Below, piece after piece: positions 33,289 through 42,736 of a stretch of 64,000 nt of DNA. The position numbers and the translations under genes are program-made. How positions within the stretch are numbered: the stretch's first letter is position 1; the number at the start of each line of letters is the position of its first letter. The notes under the pieces were generated by a model that had not been told where the DNA came from, made no database searches, and saw only the letters and a list, made by a program, of their open reading frames with translations. The stretch is taken from the NCBI GenBank assembly GCA_001871905.1, contig MNUG01000009.1:168464-232463 (forward strand), in the 5' to 3' direction. This DNA is from Alphaproteobacteria bacterium CG1_02_46_17. Lineage in GTDB: Bacteria > Pseudomonadota > Alphaproteobacteria > Micavibrionales > Micavibrionaceae.

Positions 33289-34360
33289 ATTTGGTACTTT
33301 ATTCCAATATCAAACGTGGGGAGAAAGTCATGGCCCAGCCATTGGTGTTGTGGTCGATGGCGTGCCGCCGAATATTCCTTTGAAGGAAGAAGATATTCAG
33401 GTTTTTCTGGATCAGCGCAAACCGGGGCAATCGAAATTCACCACGCAGCGTCAGGAAGCCGATCTGGTTAAAATTTTATCGGGTGTTTTTGATGGTGTGA
33501 CGACGGGTACACCAATTTCGTTGATGATTGAAAATACCGATCAGAAATCGAAAGATTATTCCGAGATCAAAGACAAGTTTCGTCCCGGCCATGCCGATTT
33601 CACCTATCAGGCCAAGTATGGCATTCGTGATTATCGCGGAGGAGGCAGGTCATCTGCACGCGAGACGGCGTGCCGTGTAGCTGCCGGAGCTGTGGCAAGA
33701 AAAATACTGGCCGCGGAATTGGGAGATGAGGTTTCTATCCGTGCCGCTGTGACGCAAATTGGCGGGCGCTATATCAATCGCGATTACTGGAATTGGGAAG
33801 AAGTTTATAAGAATGATTTCTTTTGCCCAGACAAGGGCGTTGTCACCCAATGGGAAGAATATTTGGCCGAGGTTAGAAAATCTGGGTCGAGTGTCGGGGC
33901 TGCTGTTGAGTGCGTTGCATCTGGTATCCCTGCCGGGCTTGGGGCTCCTGTCTATGATAAGCTGGATGCCGATCTGGCCAAGGCCATGATGTCGATCAAT
34001 GCCGTGAAGGGTGTTGAGATTGGTGACGGGTTTTCAACAGTCGAGTGGAGCGGCGAACAAAATGCCGATCAAATTCGTATTGATGATGGCGGACAACCCG
34101 TTTTCCAGTCCAATCATGCCGGTGGCATATTGGGTGGCATTTCAACCGGACAAGATATTGTCACGCGTGTGGCGTTCAAGCCTACCAGCTCTATCCTGAT
34201 TGCGACACAGACCGTTGATAAATATGGTCAAGAGACCGATATTATCACCAAGGGACGGCATGATCCGTGTGTTGGAATTCGTGGTGTTCCGGTGGTCGAG
34301 GCGATGATGGCCTGTGTTTTGGCGGATCATTGGTTGCGGCATAAGGCGCAGTGCCTGTAG
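33275..34360 (+). CDS. aroC: Chorismate synthase
   Basis: Seventh shikimate-pathway enzyme, FMN-dependent. 361 residues. Signature stretches: [11 protein letters not shown] near 11, the R-P-G-H-A-D-F-T-Y and [18 protein letters not shown] blocks, and the [16 protein letters not shown] near 270. An AAAGGAAAC ribosome site lies inside the preceding gene. Its final codons and TAG stop coincide with the left end of a 146-bp inverted-repeat element. Confidence 0.96.
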   Translation: MSGNRFGTLFQYQTWGESHGPAIGVVVDGVPPNIPLKEEDIQVFLDQRKPGQSKFTTQRQEADLVKILSGVFDGVTTGTPISLMIENTDQKSKDYSEIKDKFRPGHADFTYQAKYGIRDYRGGGRSSARETACRVAAGAVARKILAAELGDEVSIRAAVTQIGGRYINRDYWNWEEVYKNDFFCPDKGVVTQWEEYLAEVRKSGSSVGAAVECVASGIPAGLGAPVYDKLDADLAKAMMSINAVKGVEIGDGFSTVEWSGEQNADQIRIDDGGQPVFQSNHAGGILGGISTGQDIVTRVAFKPTSSILIATQTVDKYGQETDIITKGRHDPCVGIRGVPVVEAMMACVLADHWLRHKAQCL

Positions 34361-34500
34361 AGTACAAAATTCTACTCCTGCGGGCTGCAAATGTTGTTTT
34401 TCTGTGCTTCCGGTTCTCACGTACCTTAAAGTACGCTGCGATCCGGTTCTCGAAAACCATCATTTTCGCACGCGCATGAGCGAATTTTGTATCGCTACAG
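34355..34500 (+). repeat. 146-bp imperfect palindromic element after aroC
   Basis: Left end CTGTAGAGTACAAAATTC, right end GAATTTTGTATCGCTACAG, its near inverse. Further inside, CTCCTGCGGG faces CGCGCATGAG and other stretches remain partly complementary. It holds two direct CCGGTTCTC copies flanking the palindrome CGTACCTTAAAGTACG. No coding capacity. Looks like a MITE or palindromic unit; only one copy in this window. Confidence 0.65.
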
Positions 34501-34569
34501 TGGATCGTATTTTTATATTAGTGTATAGTTTTTGTGCGAATTTTTCTTAAATCTCATACTGGTAAAATC

Positions 34570-36426
34570 ATGTCCGATCATAGCTGGCTGAAAGGCCGTA
34601 CAGTTGTTTATAACCCTGTTCCTAGAGCGCCTTCAAAGCCCAAGCGATTTCGCATCGGGAGGATTTTATGGACGGCGCTTAAGCGAACTTGCATGGTGAT
34701 CGGCGCAGTGGTTTTGTTTTCTGCGGTCATCGGTGTCTGGTCAGCGATGCATGCCGGAAAAAAATCAATTCCGGTTCTTCCCGATCAAATGATTTTGACC
34801 TTGAGTCTTGATGGACGTATTCCGGAAGAAAGCGGCATGTCCCAATATCTGGCGTTGCTGAATATTCGGGATGAGCCTTTGACTTTCAATGTGTTGATTG
34901 ACTCGATTGAAAAGGCCATCACGGATGAACGCGTGAAAGCTTTGGCGTTGAATGTTTCAAGCACTGGATATGACATTTCCCAGTTGCAGGAAATTCGCAA
35001 AGCTGTTTTGACTTTCAAAAAATCGGGTAAGAAGACTTATATCTATTCCGAGTCTTATGGTGGATCCGGTTATGGGCTGGGGCTTTATTATCTGGCTTCT
35101 GCTTTTGACGAGATATGGATGCAGCCCGTGGGCGTTGTGGCGATTGGTGGGATCAGTGCCGATATGCCATTCTTCAAGGATGTCATGGAAAAATATGGCG
35201 TTGAGGCACAGTTCTTTCAACGCAAAGAATATAAAAATGCAATGGAGCATTTGACATCTTCGAAAATGAGTATGGCTTCGCGTGAAGAAACGCAAGGGCT
35301 GATTGATAGTATGGCGACCCAGTTGATCGAGCCGATCAAGGCCGAGCGCAAGCAAATTTCAAAAACTTTTGATGGCCTGTTGAATCTCGGAATGCTCACC
35401 GATGAGGAGGCTTTGAAATCCGGTTTGATCGACAAAATGGATTATGAGGATTCTTTGTTTGCCGAGTTGGATAAGACATATGGTGATATTGATGCGGTTA
35501 GTGTGGATACATATTCCCGTGTCGCGCAACGTGATAGATTGATGGGAAGTAAGAAAGCCAGTGTTGCGATCATCCATGTAGAGGGCATGATTGTCAGTGG
35601 ACGCGGTGGCGGCGGTTCCCCTTATAGTATGGAAGATTCTATGGTTGGCGCAGATGATATTGCAGACTCGATCAAGACTGCTGCGCGCAATAAGCGTATC
35701 AAGGCAATTGTGTTGCGCGTGAATAGTCCGGGGGGAAGCCCTAGCGCTTCCGAGACCATTGCCCGCGCTGTTCATTGGGCGAGGGTTATCAAGAGAAAGC
35801 CGGTTTATGTGTCGATGGGGTCGGTGGCCGCATCAGGTGGATACTGGATTTCAACCGAGGCGACAAAGATTTATGCAATGGATGCGACCTTGACCGGATC
35901 AATCGGTGTGGTTGGTGGCAAGATCAATCTGCAAAAGCTCTGGGAAAAATATGATGTAAACTGGGAGCGCGTTAGTTACGGCAAAAATTCCAGTATGATG
36001 TCGATGAATACACCGTTTTCTGCGTCCGAACAAAAACAGTTTGAGCTGACTTTGGATAATGTCTATGACCATTTTATTCTCCGCGTAGCGAAGGGGCGTA
36101 GTTTAACTCCGGCACAGGTCGAGGCGATTGCCAAAGGGCATGTCTGGACAGGTCGGGAAGCCAAAGAAAAAGGGTTGGTTGACGAGATCGGTGGATTGAA
36201 TGATGTTCTCGATTTGATTGCCAAGAATAATAGTCTGGCATCCCGCCATGAGTTGACAATTCTACATTTGCCGTCTGCCGATAATCCATTGGCGGTTTTG
36301 TTCGAGTTGCTCAGTTCCGAAGCGTCATTGCCTGCATGGTTGGGAAATGCCTTGTCGTCTGTTCAGTTGATGAGCCATTCTCCGCGATTGGTGATGGATT
36401 CCTCCCTGCCACAGGTGAGGGGATAG
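34570..36426 (+). CDS. sppA: Signal peptide peptidase SppA, 67K type
   Basis: 618 residues from the ATG at 34570; the frame opens 12 codons earlier without support. One N-terminal membrane anchor (about 40-60), then two tandem ClpP-like S49 domains. The first holds the general-base Lys context R-K-E-Y-K-N-A-M-E-H. The second has the nucleophile Ser in M-G-S-V-A-A-S-G-G-Y-W, and the L-T-G-S-I-G-V-V-G-G loop. This long double-domain form is the E. coli SppA type. It degrades cleaved signal peptides in the inner membrane. The ribosome site is weak. Confidence 0.92.
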   Translation: MSDHSWLKGRTVVYNPVPRAPSKPKRFRIGRILWTALKRTCMVIGAVVLFSAVIGVWSAMHAGKKSIPVLPDQMILTLSLDGRIPEESGMSQYLALLNIRDEPLTFNVLIDSIEKAITDERVKALALNVSSTGYDISQLQEIRKAVLTFKKSGKKTYIYSESYGGSGYGLGLYYLASAFDEIWMQPVGVVAIGGISADMPFFKDVMEKYGVEAQFFQRKEYKNAMEHLTSSKMSMASREETQGLIDSMATQLIEPIKAERKQISKTFDGLLNLGMLTDEEALKSGLIDKMDYEDSLFAELDKTYGDIDAVSVDTYSRVAQRDRLMGSKKASVAIIHVEGMIVSGRGGGGSPYSMEDSMVGADDIADSIKTAARNKRIKAIVLRVNSPGGSPSASETIARAVHWARVIKRKPVYVSMGSVAASGGYWISTEATKIYAMDATLTGSIGVVGGKINLQKLWEKYDVNWERVSYGKNSSMMSMNTPFSASEQKQFELTLDNVYDHFILRVAKGRSLTPAQVEAIAKGHVWTGREAKEKGLVDEIGGLNDVLDLIAKNNSLASRHELTILHLPSADNPLAVLFELLSSEASLPAWLGNALSSVQLMSHSPRLVMDSSLPQVRG

Positions 36427-36433
36427 ATTCTCT

Positions 36434-37039
36434 CTATTGTTCTATGAAATAGTAACCACAAAAAAAGCAAAGGGCCTTCTCGACGTAGGTTCTTATGTTT
36501 TCATCAGAGATTTTAGCTTTTACTGAAAGCAGACGCATATCTTTATATTCGCCCTCCAGAAGACCTTTCAAGTGCATGGCAGCCAGCCAAGGGTCGCATT
36601 CGCGCATTTTCTTTTCTTTGATGAGCTGTTCAAAAAAAGCTGACACGCGCAGCCAGTTTTTTCTGATCCCTTGTTCATATACTTCCTTGCCAACACTTGT
36701 TTTATGGGCTTCTGCGATCACACATCGCGCTATATCGGTCATTGTTGGGGATGTAATAAATTTGAGCATATCAAAGCTAAATTTATAAAGCGTTTCTTCA
36801 GGGGGAAGCCCTTCTTCTAGATAATCGAAAGACTTTCCTGCCATTTTTTCGGCTGACTGAAGAATAACCTCAAGAAATAAATCCTCTTTTGATGGAAAAT
36901 AGCCATAGAGAGTGGCTTTTGATCCGCCAACAAGTCGGGCAATTTCAGATATGGATGTTGCGCTATACCCGTTTTTCAAAAAAAGGGGGGTTGCAATATC
37001 AATGATGGATTGCCGTTTTTCATCCGATTTTTTTCTCAT
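36434..37039 (-). CDS. TetR-family repressor of the efflux operon
   Basis: 201 residues. N-terminal helix-turn-helix T-S-I-S-E-I-A-R-L-V-G-G-S-K-A-T-L-Y-G at about 27-45, with Y-F-P-S-K-E-D-L-F after it. The ligand-binding half (90-195) resembles AcrR/AefR-type C-terminal domains. Divergent from an outer-membrane factor/EmrA/EmrB operon. A perfect 15-bp palindrome sits at the predicted transcription start of that operon (37111-37125), consistent with repression of the pump and possibly of itself. Confidence 0.9.
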   Translation of the reverse strand: MRKKSDEKRQSIIDIATPLFLKNGYSATSISEIARLVGGSKATLYGYFPSKEDLFLEVILQSAEKMAGKSFDYLEEGLPPEETLYKFSFDMLKFITSPTMTDIARCVIAEAHKTSVGKEVYEQGIRKNWLRVSAFFEQLIKEKKMRECDPWLAAMHLKGLLEGEYKDMRLLSVKAKISDENIRTYVEKALCFFCGYYFIEQ

Positions 37040-37078
37040 TTTTTCCTCTTGGTGCCCATTCTGCCTGAAAATTTATTA

Positions 37079-37125
37079 TTGACAAAGGAATTTTAAGTTT
37101 TTATAAACGTACTGTACGGTACAGT
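37079..37125 (+). promoter_or_regulatory. Promoter and TetR-type operator of the efflux operon
   Basis: TTGACA (37079-37084), 17-nt spacer, TATAAA (37102-37107), then the perfect 7-1-7 palindrome ACTGTACGGTACAGT at 37111-37125, covering the expected start of transcription. Binding here by the divergent TetR protein would block initiation. Confidence 0.75.
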
Positions 37126-37160
37126 TATATTATAGTCAATAACAAACAAAAGAGCAAAAA

Positions 37161-38597
37161 ATGAGATGCAATGTAGAACGCAATAGATTGTTCGGATTGG
37201 GTGGTGCGGTTACCCTGTCCCTGTTGTTGGCAGGGTGTTCCATACCGGATATGGGGATGCTCAAGGCCCCTCGCGCCGAATTGGTGGGGGCGGTTACGAA
37301 TGGTGAAGAATATGCCTATCCCGATGCAAAGTGGTGGGAGAAATACGAAGATGGAAATCTCAATCATTTGATTGAAGCAGGACTGGAAAACTCCCCGACC
37401 ATTGATGAAGCCTTTGCGCGCCTTGCCAAAGCCGGCGCTCAAAGTGAATTGGCCGGAGCGCCTTTATCTCCAAATGTTGATGTCAATGCTAGTGTTACAA
37501 GAACACGGCAGAGTTATAATAATGGAGTTCCTTCCGCTTTTGTTCCTCAGGGCTTCAAGAATGCCGGAAAGATGACGCTGGATTTCCAATATGAGCTGGA
37601 TTTTTGGGGAAAAAACAGGGATAGCCTGAAGGCGGCTGTATCCGAAGAGCGCGCCGCGCAATATGAGGCCGAGCAAGCAAGACTCATCGTTAGCACCTCT
37701 ATCACTGCTTCATATGCCGATCTGGTGCGACTTTATTCCGATCTGGATGATGCAAAGCGTTCTTCCGATGTACGCCGCGAAACAATAGCATTGTTCCAGA
37801 AAAGATATGAAGAGGGTCTGGAAAACCAGAGTAGCGTCGAGCAAGCCAAAGCCAATTATGAAGCCGCAGAAGCCGAGATTGCTTTTCTGGAAGAGCAAAT
37901 TGGTCTTGCCAAAAACAGTATCTACCTTCTTGTCGGGAAAAATCCTGACGGATCTGTAAATTTGGAGCGGCCTCATGTTGCAAAGCTCAAAACATTGCAA
38001 ATCCCGAAAAATATTCCGGCCAATTTTATAGGGCATCGTCCTGATATTCTGGCTGCGCGTGACAGGCTTGAAGCTGCGGCTAGTCGGATCAATGTGGCGC
38101 GCGCCGGATATTATCCCAATATAAATCTTGTTGCCTTCGTGGGACGGCAGGCACTCGGTCTGTCCAGTTTCTTTGAGGGTGATTCTTTTATAGGAGGAGT
38201 AGGGCCAGCGATCAGTCTTCCAATCTTCGAAAAAGGAAAACTCGATGGCAACTATAAAGGAGCGTGGGCGGATTACGACATAGCCCTTGCCCAGTATAAT
38301 GCTGCCATTCTCAATGCTATCGGAGAGTTTGCCGATGTGCGGACAAGTACTAATGCATTGGGAAAAAGAATCTCTCGTACACAAGCTGCGCTGGGCGCTT
38401 CGGAGAAGGCCTATAAAGTTGCCAAGACACGGTATGAAGGCGGGCTTGGAAGCTATATCGAGGTTTTGCGTGCAGAAGATGCCGTCATCTCACATCAACG
38501 CAGTTTAACAGACATCCGCATGAGAACCTTGACGCTTGATATTGCAGCAGTCAAGGCGCTTGGTGGCGGGCTTTTGTTTGGAAATAGTTCAAAATAA
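37161..38597 (+). CDS. Outer-membrane efflux lipoprotein (NodT/OprM type)
   Basis: 478 residues. Lipobox L-L-A-G-C (Cys 26). The rest is the TolC-like fold with two repeated halves. Visible: A-K-W-W-E-K-Y-E-D near 60, the beta-barrel and coiled-coil stretches, and G-H-R-P-D-I-L-A-A-R-D-R-L near 290, the family's R-P-D-I-x-x-A motif. First gene of the operon with the membrane-fusion and MFS subunits; forms the outer-membrane exit duct. Confidence 0.92.
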   Translation: MRCNVERNRLFGLGGAVTLSLLLAGCSIPDMGMLKAPRAELVGAVTNGEEYAYPDAKWWEKYEDGNLNHLIEAGLENSPTIDEAFARLAKAGAQSELAGAPLSPNVDVNASVTRTRQSYNNGVPSAFVPQGFKNAGKMTLDFQYELDFWGKNRDSLKAAVSEERAAQYEAEQARLIVSTSITASYADLVRLYSDLDDAKRSSDVRRETIALFQKRYEEGLENQSSVEQAKANYEAAEAEIAFLEEQIGLAKNSIYLLVGKNPDGSVNLERPHVAKLKTLQIPKNIPANFIGHRPDILAARDRLEAAASRINVARAGYYPNINLVAFVGRQALGLSSFFEGDSFIGGVGPAISLPIFEKGKLDGNYKGAWADYDIALAQYNAAILNAIGEFADVRTSTNALGKRISRTQAALGASEKAYKVAKTRYEGGLGSYIEVLRAEDAVISHQRSLTDIRMRTLTLDIAAVKALGGGLLFGNSSK

Positions 38598-38612
38598 TTT
38601 TTTAGGAGAAAC

Positions 38613-39518
38613 ATGATGAATACACAAAATATTGAACACGGAAATGACCGGAAACCCTCGAAACGCAAATTTCTTTTTAGCATTTTTTTTGTTGTAGTAG
38701 CCTTGTGTGCCATAGGGGCGGGGGCGTATTACGTTCTTGTTCTGTCAAAGCATGTGACAACCGATAATGCCTATGTCGGGGCCGAGATTGCCCAGATTGC
38801 CCCTTCTACAAGCGGGACAATCAAGGCTATTAATTACAACGATACGCAGGCGGTCAAGGCAGGAGATGTTCTCGTTGTGATTGATGATACGGATGCCAGA
38901 CTGGCTCTGGCCAAGACGCAGGCGGATTTGGCCAAAGCGGAAGCTGGACTGAAACGGGCAAAGCTTGATTATACACGCAGACAATCGTTGGGATCATCGG
39001 GGGCCGTCTCTGACGAAGAGGTGACGACCACGGAAAATGATATGTTGGTGGCTCAGGCTATTCTTGATGCGGCCAGAGTAGTCGCCGATCAGGCTCAGGT
39101 TGATCTTGACCGGACAATTATCAAGGCACCTATAGATGGTATTGTCTCGAAACGCGTAGTCCAGCTTGGTCAACGGGTTCAGGCAGGAACCAATCTCATG
39201 GCGATTGTTCCGATGGACAAGATGCATGTTGATGCCAATTTCAAGGAAGTTCAGCTTAAAAAGGTGCGGATTGGTCAGAACGTCGAGTTGACAGCCGATT
39301 TGTACGGGCATGACGTTGTTTTCCACGGAAAAATATCGGGCATATCAGGCGGAACAGGATCGGCCTTTGCAGTTATTCCCGCTCAGAATGCTACCGGAAA
39401 CTGGATTAAAGTGGTTCAGCGTCTTCCCGTCAGAATTGACCTTTCGCCTGAAGAGCTGGCGCAGCATCCGCTTCAGGTTGGCCTTTCCATGGATGTAGAT
39501 ATTCACATAGCCGAATAA
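38613..39518 (+). CDS. emrA: EmrA-type membrane-fusion protein
   Basis: 301 residues. One N-terminal transmembrane helix (20-43), then the T-T-D-N-A-Y-V-G motif typical of EmrA. A biotinyl-lipoyl half (V-K-A-G-D-V-L-V-V-I-D-D), an alpha-helical hairpin (90-145) and the second lipoyl/beta-barrel part (T-I-I-K-A-P-I-D-G-I-V) follow. TAGGAG lies upstream of the ATG. Bridges EmrB in the inner membrane to the outer-membrane factor. Confidence 0.93.
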   Translation: MMNTQNIEHGNDRKPSKRKFLFSIFFVVVALCAIGAGAYYVLVLSKHVTTDNAYVGAEIAQIAPSTSGTIKAINYNDTQAVKAGDVLVVIDDTDARLALAKTQADLAKAEAGLKRAKLDYTRRQSLGSSGAVSDEEVTTTENDMLVAQAILDAARVVADQAQVDLDRTIIKAPIDGIVSKRVVQLGQRVQAGTNLMAIVPMDKMHVDANFKEVQLKKVRIGQNVELTADLYGHDVVFHGKISGISGGTGSAFAVIPAQNATGNWIKVVQRLPVRIDLSPEELAQHPLQVGLSMDVDIHIAE

Positions 39519-39546
39519 ATAACAACAATCAACGTGGATGTAGAAC

Positions 39547-41094
39547 ATGAGTGACGCCGAAAATTCGATAAAAGACCATCAGGAGCCACTGAAAGGAATT
39601 TGGCTGGTTCTAGGAGGTCTGGTTCTGGCCTTGGCCAATTTTATTGTGGTGTTGGATACAACGATTGCAAACGTATCTGTCTCCCACATCGCGGGAGGGT
39701 TGGCTGTGTCTTCTCACGAAGGAACCTACGTGATTACGTCCTATGCGGTGGCAGAGGCGATTACGGTTCCTTTGACAGGCTGGCTGGTTTCTCGTTTTGG
39801 ATCAGTAAGAGTTTTTAGTATCAGTATGGCACTCTTTGGTGTCTTCTCGGTGCTGTGCGGTCTTGCCCACTCACTTGACTTTCTGATTTTGGCGCGTGTT
39901 TTTCAAGGGCTCTCCGGCGGCCCTCTTATGCCGCTTTCACAGGCTCTTATTATCCAGATATTCCCAAAAGAAAAAAGAGGGATGGCTCTGGCTTTATGGA
40001 GCATGACCACGTTGATTGCGCCTGTTCTTGGGCCGATCTGTGGGGGGTATATTTGTGACAATTGGGGGTGGGAATTTATCTTTTACATTAATATTCCGAT
40101 CGCCCTATTTTGTTCTGTCTTCTCGTATGGTTTGTTGAAGAGGTTTAGTAATCAAGTCACAAAGTCAAAAATAGACTTTGTGGGTATGGGGTTGGTGGTG
40201 GTCTGGGTTTCTGCGCTCCAGATTATGCTGGATGAAGGAAAAAATCAGGACTGGTTTGAATCTGTCGAGATACGCGTTCTTGCGATCGTTGCAGTGATTG
40301 GCTTTATATCTTTCCTGATTTGGGAGTTGACGCACGAGAATCCGATTGTCAATTTACGGGTCTTCCGGCATCGAGGGTTTTCGGCAAGTGTTACGACGGT
40401 CAGTTTTGCATTCGGCGCATTCTTCGGGACTGTGGTGCTTACCCCCTTATGGCTTCAGTCCTATATGGGATATACGGCGACATGGTCAGGTTTTGTGACG
40501 GCTTCAACTGGTGTGCTTGCTGTCGTGATGGCGCCTGTTGCAGCCACGCTTTCCCAGAAAATTGATCCGCGCAAACTCGTATTCATAGGTGTTTTATGGC
40601 TGGGAATTATGACCTATGTGAGGTCTCTCGCATCAACTGATATGACCGCGTGGGATATTGCATGGCCTATGTTGTTGCAAGGAATAGGTCTGCCTTTGTT
40701 CTTTGTGCCGTTGACCAGTCTTGCGCTTGCCAGTGTGGATGACGAGGAAACAGCTTCGGCAGCCGGGATCATGAATTTCCTGAGAACATTTTCTGGCGCC
40801 ATTGCGACATCGGTGGTCACGGCCGTGTGGGATAATAATACGACCGTATTCCGCTATGATCTTGTGGAAAAGGCTCAGAATCCTTCGTTTGTAGCAGGTC
40901 TAATGGGAGATATAAGTGCCACCGGTGAAAAGGTTGCAACTTATACTCTTGATTTTCTAATCCAGACTCAGGCGGTAATGCTTTCAACCAATTACGTCAT
41001 GTTGTTGGTCGCTTTCACATTTGCTTTTGCAGCCATGTCGATATGGCTTGCACCCAGACCGACCAAACAGGTCGATACATCGGCGGTGCATTAA
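39547..41094 (+). CDS. emrB: EmrB/QacA-type MFS drug exporter (DHA2, 14 TM)
   Basis: 515 residues with about 14 hydrophobic segments. Motif D1-like L-D-T-T-I-A-N-V near 36, motif A-like W-L-V-S-R-F-G-S-V-R near 81, and motif C-like A-P-V-L-G-P-I-C-G-G near 158 place it in the DHA2 family. Third gene of the TetR-controlled operon; proton-driven export of hydrophobic compounds or fatty acids through a tripartite pump. No terminator hairpin is seen before the next ORF. Confidence 0.93.
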   Translation: MSDAENSIKDHQEPLKGIWLVLGGLVLALANFIVVLDTTIANVSVSHIAGGLAVSSHEGTYVITSYAVAEAITVPLTGWLVSRFGSVRVFSISMALFGVFSVLCGLAHSLDFLILARVFQGLSGGPLMPLSQALIIQIFPKEKRGMALALWSMTTLIAPVLGPICGGYICDNWGWEFIFYINIPIALFCSVFSYGLLKRFSNQVTKSKIDFVGMGLVVVWVSALQIMLDEGKNQDWFESVEIRVLAIVAVIGFISFLIWELTHENPIVNLRVFRHRGFSASVTTVSFAFGAFFGTVVLTPLWLQSYMGYTATWSGFVTASTGVLAVVMAPVAATLSQKIDPRKLVFIGVLWLGIMTYVRSLASTDMTAWDIAWPMLLQGIGLPLFFVPLTSLALASVDDEETASAAGIMNFLRTFSGAIATSVVTAVWDNNTTVFRYDLVEKAQNPSFVAGLMGDISATGEKVATYTLDFLIQTQAVMLSTNYVMLLVAFTFAFAAMSIWLAPRPTKQVDTSAVH

Positions 41095-41136
41095 GGCGTT
41101 TTCATAAGGTCTGGAGAGGATTTTCAAGAAAAGGGG

Positions 41137-41179
41137 TTGCGTTTGTTCCTCTTATGTTCTATAAGAACAAATACAGAAC
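41137..41179 (+). promoter_or_regulatory. Promoter with two opposed LexA (SOS) boxes
   Basis: TTGCGT (41137-41142), 17-nt spacer, TATAAG (41160-41165). The spacer contains GTTC-N7-GTTC (41145-41159), and right after the -10 lies GAAC-N7-GAAC (41165-41179), the same box inverted. GTTC-N7-GTTC is the established alphaproteobacterial LexA site. No lexA gene lies in the window. Confidence 0.75.
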
Positions 41180-41216
41180 ATAATCTGTTCGCAAGTCAAA
41201 AGAAAGAGAGGATCTT

Positions 41217-41312
41217 ATGTTTGGTGTTCGGTTACGTTATTCCCTTCCTATGTCTTTGGTGATGGGCGCTCTGGTGTTTTATACATATTATCAGGCGTGG
41301 ACGCAGCAATAG
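41217..41312 (+). CDS. Putative SOS-induced 31-residue membrane peptide
   Basis: 31 codons, ATG to TAG, with GAGAGGA 5 nt upstream. A basic N-terminus (G-V-R-L-R-Y) is followed by one hydrophobic helix (about 9-26) and a short polar tail (W-T-Q-Q), so a single-pass inner-membrane peptide is predicted. Two LexA boxes cover its promoter. By size, topology and control it resembles in kind the Caulobacter SOS-induced division inhibitor SidA (29 residues, inner membrane); sequence homology is not claimed. It ends 5 bp before the mntH stop on the other strand. Confidence 0.6.
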   Translation: MFGVRLRYSLPMSLVMGALVFYTYYQAWTQQ

Positions 41313-41316
41313 AAGG

Positions 41317-42642
41317 CTAGAGAGCCGTGACCGTGTCCCAGATCATCTTGATATTCAGGGTAATCAGAATCACGGCGATAATCGCGGCGGAGGTTGTCAT
41401 CCAGAGCGGGGCCGTTAAGTTTCCCATTTTTATCTTATCCCTTGTGAACAAAACAAGCGGGACGACTGCGAACGGCAGTTGGAGGCTCAGGATAACCTGA
41501 GAGAAAATGAGGAGCTGTGCTGTGCCGCTTTGGCCATAGAGAATAGTTACGATCATCGCCGGAACAATGGCAATGCCGCGCGTGATAATCCGGCGTAGCC
41601 ATGGGGCAAGGCGGATGTTGATGAAGCCTTCCATGACAATCTGGCCCGAGAGGGTGGCTGTAACGGTCGAGTTCAAGCCACAACAAAGCAGCGCCACGGC
41701 GAATAAGGTGGCAGCCATCGATGTGCCGAGCAAGGGGATGAGCATGCTGTGAGCGTCTTGAAGCTCTGCTATGCCTTGATGTCCGGTGCTGTGAAACGTT
41801 GCGGCGGCCAGAATAAGGATTGAGGCATTTACGGTAAGCGCCAACATCAGGGCAATTGTGGAATCCATCGAGGCGTAGCGGATGGCCGATTTCTTACTCT
41901 CATCATCTTTTTCGATGGCGCGGGTTTGAACGATGGAAGAGTGCAGGTATAAATTGTGCGGCATGACCGTCGCGCCGATGATCCCCAATGCAATATAGAG
42001 CATGGCGGGGTTGGTTATGATTTCTGATGATGGAATAAATCCGTTCAGGATGCCTGTGACATCCGGTTGTGCCAGCCAGACTTGTACGGCAAAACACCCG
42101 AAAATCACAATCAGCAGGGTGATGATGAAGGCTTCAACCCATCGGAACCCCAAACGTTGCAAAGCAAGCACCAGAAACACATCAAGGCCGGTAATCAACA
42201 CGCCCCATTCCATGGGAATCTGAAAAAGAAGATAAAGGCCAATGGCCGTTCCAATGACTTCGGCGAGGTCGGTCGCGCAAATGGCAAGTTCTGCCAGAAT
42301 CCAGAGTATAAACGAAACGGGTTTGGAGTAATGGTCGCGGCAAGCCTGCGCCAGATCGCGCCCCGTGGCAATGCCCAGTCTGACACATAAGGATTGCAGG
42401 ATAATCGCCATGATGTTGGAAATCAGGCAAATCGAGAGCAGGGTGTATCCGAACTGGGAGCCGCCCGCCAAGGCCGTGGCCCAGTTTCCGGGATCCATAT
42501 ATCCGACCGCGACCAGATAGCCGGGGCCGAGAAACGAGATGAATTTCCGCCAGAAGGACCCATGTTTACGCACAGAAATGGTGCCGTTGACTTCCGGCAG
42601 ACTTAGCGTTTGAAGATGGGTGCGCAGGGCATTTGGTGTCAT
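41317..42642 (-). CDS. mntH: Nramp-family Mn2+/H+ symporter
   Basis: 441 residues, 11 hydrophobic segments. The two metal-coordinating Nramp motifs are D-P-G-N (50-53) in TM1 and M-P-H-N near 230 in TM6. Imports manganese with protons. Divergent from mntR; a promoter (TTGCCT-N16-TATAAT) and an inverted repeat lie between them, as expected for manganese-dependent repression. Confidence 0.95.
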   Translation of the reverse strand: MTPNALRTHLQTLSLPEVNGTISVRKHGSFWRKFISFLGPGYLVAVGYMDPGNWATALAGGSQFGYTLLSICLISNIMAIILQSLCVRLGIATGRDLAQACRDHYSKPVSFILWILAELAICATDLAEVIGTAIGLYLLFQIPMEWGVLITGLDVFLVLALQRLGFRWVEAFIITLLIVIFGCFAVQVWLAQPDVTGILNGFIPSSEIITNPAMLYIALGIIGATVMPHNLYLHSSIVQTRAIEKDDESKKSAIRYASMDSTIALMLALTVNASILILAAATFHSTGHQGIAELQDAHSMLIPLLGTSMAATLFAVALLCCGLNSTVTATLSGQIVMEGFINIRLAPWLRRIITRGIAIVPAMIVTILYGQSGTAQLLIFSQVILSLQLPFAVVPLVLFTRDKIKMGNLTAPLWMTTSAAIIAVILITLNIKMIWDTVTAL

Positions 42643-42653
42643 GGTTTAGTAAA

Positions 42654-42696
42654 TCCTTTACTTTTTATATTATACTGTAAAGTGTAGCTTAGGCAA
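42654..42696 (-). promoter_or_regulatory. mntH promoter with candidate MntR operator
   Basis: Minus strand TTGCCT (42696-42691), 16-nt spacer, TATAAT (42674-42669). The arms CTTTAC and GTAAAG, 15 bp apart, form an inverted repeat spanning the -10 element. Divergent mntR suggests the regulator. Confidence 0.6.
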
Positions 42697-42736
42697 CAAA
42701 ATTGACAAGAGGCCAAAAAAATACCATGATAACGCC

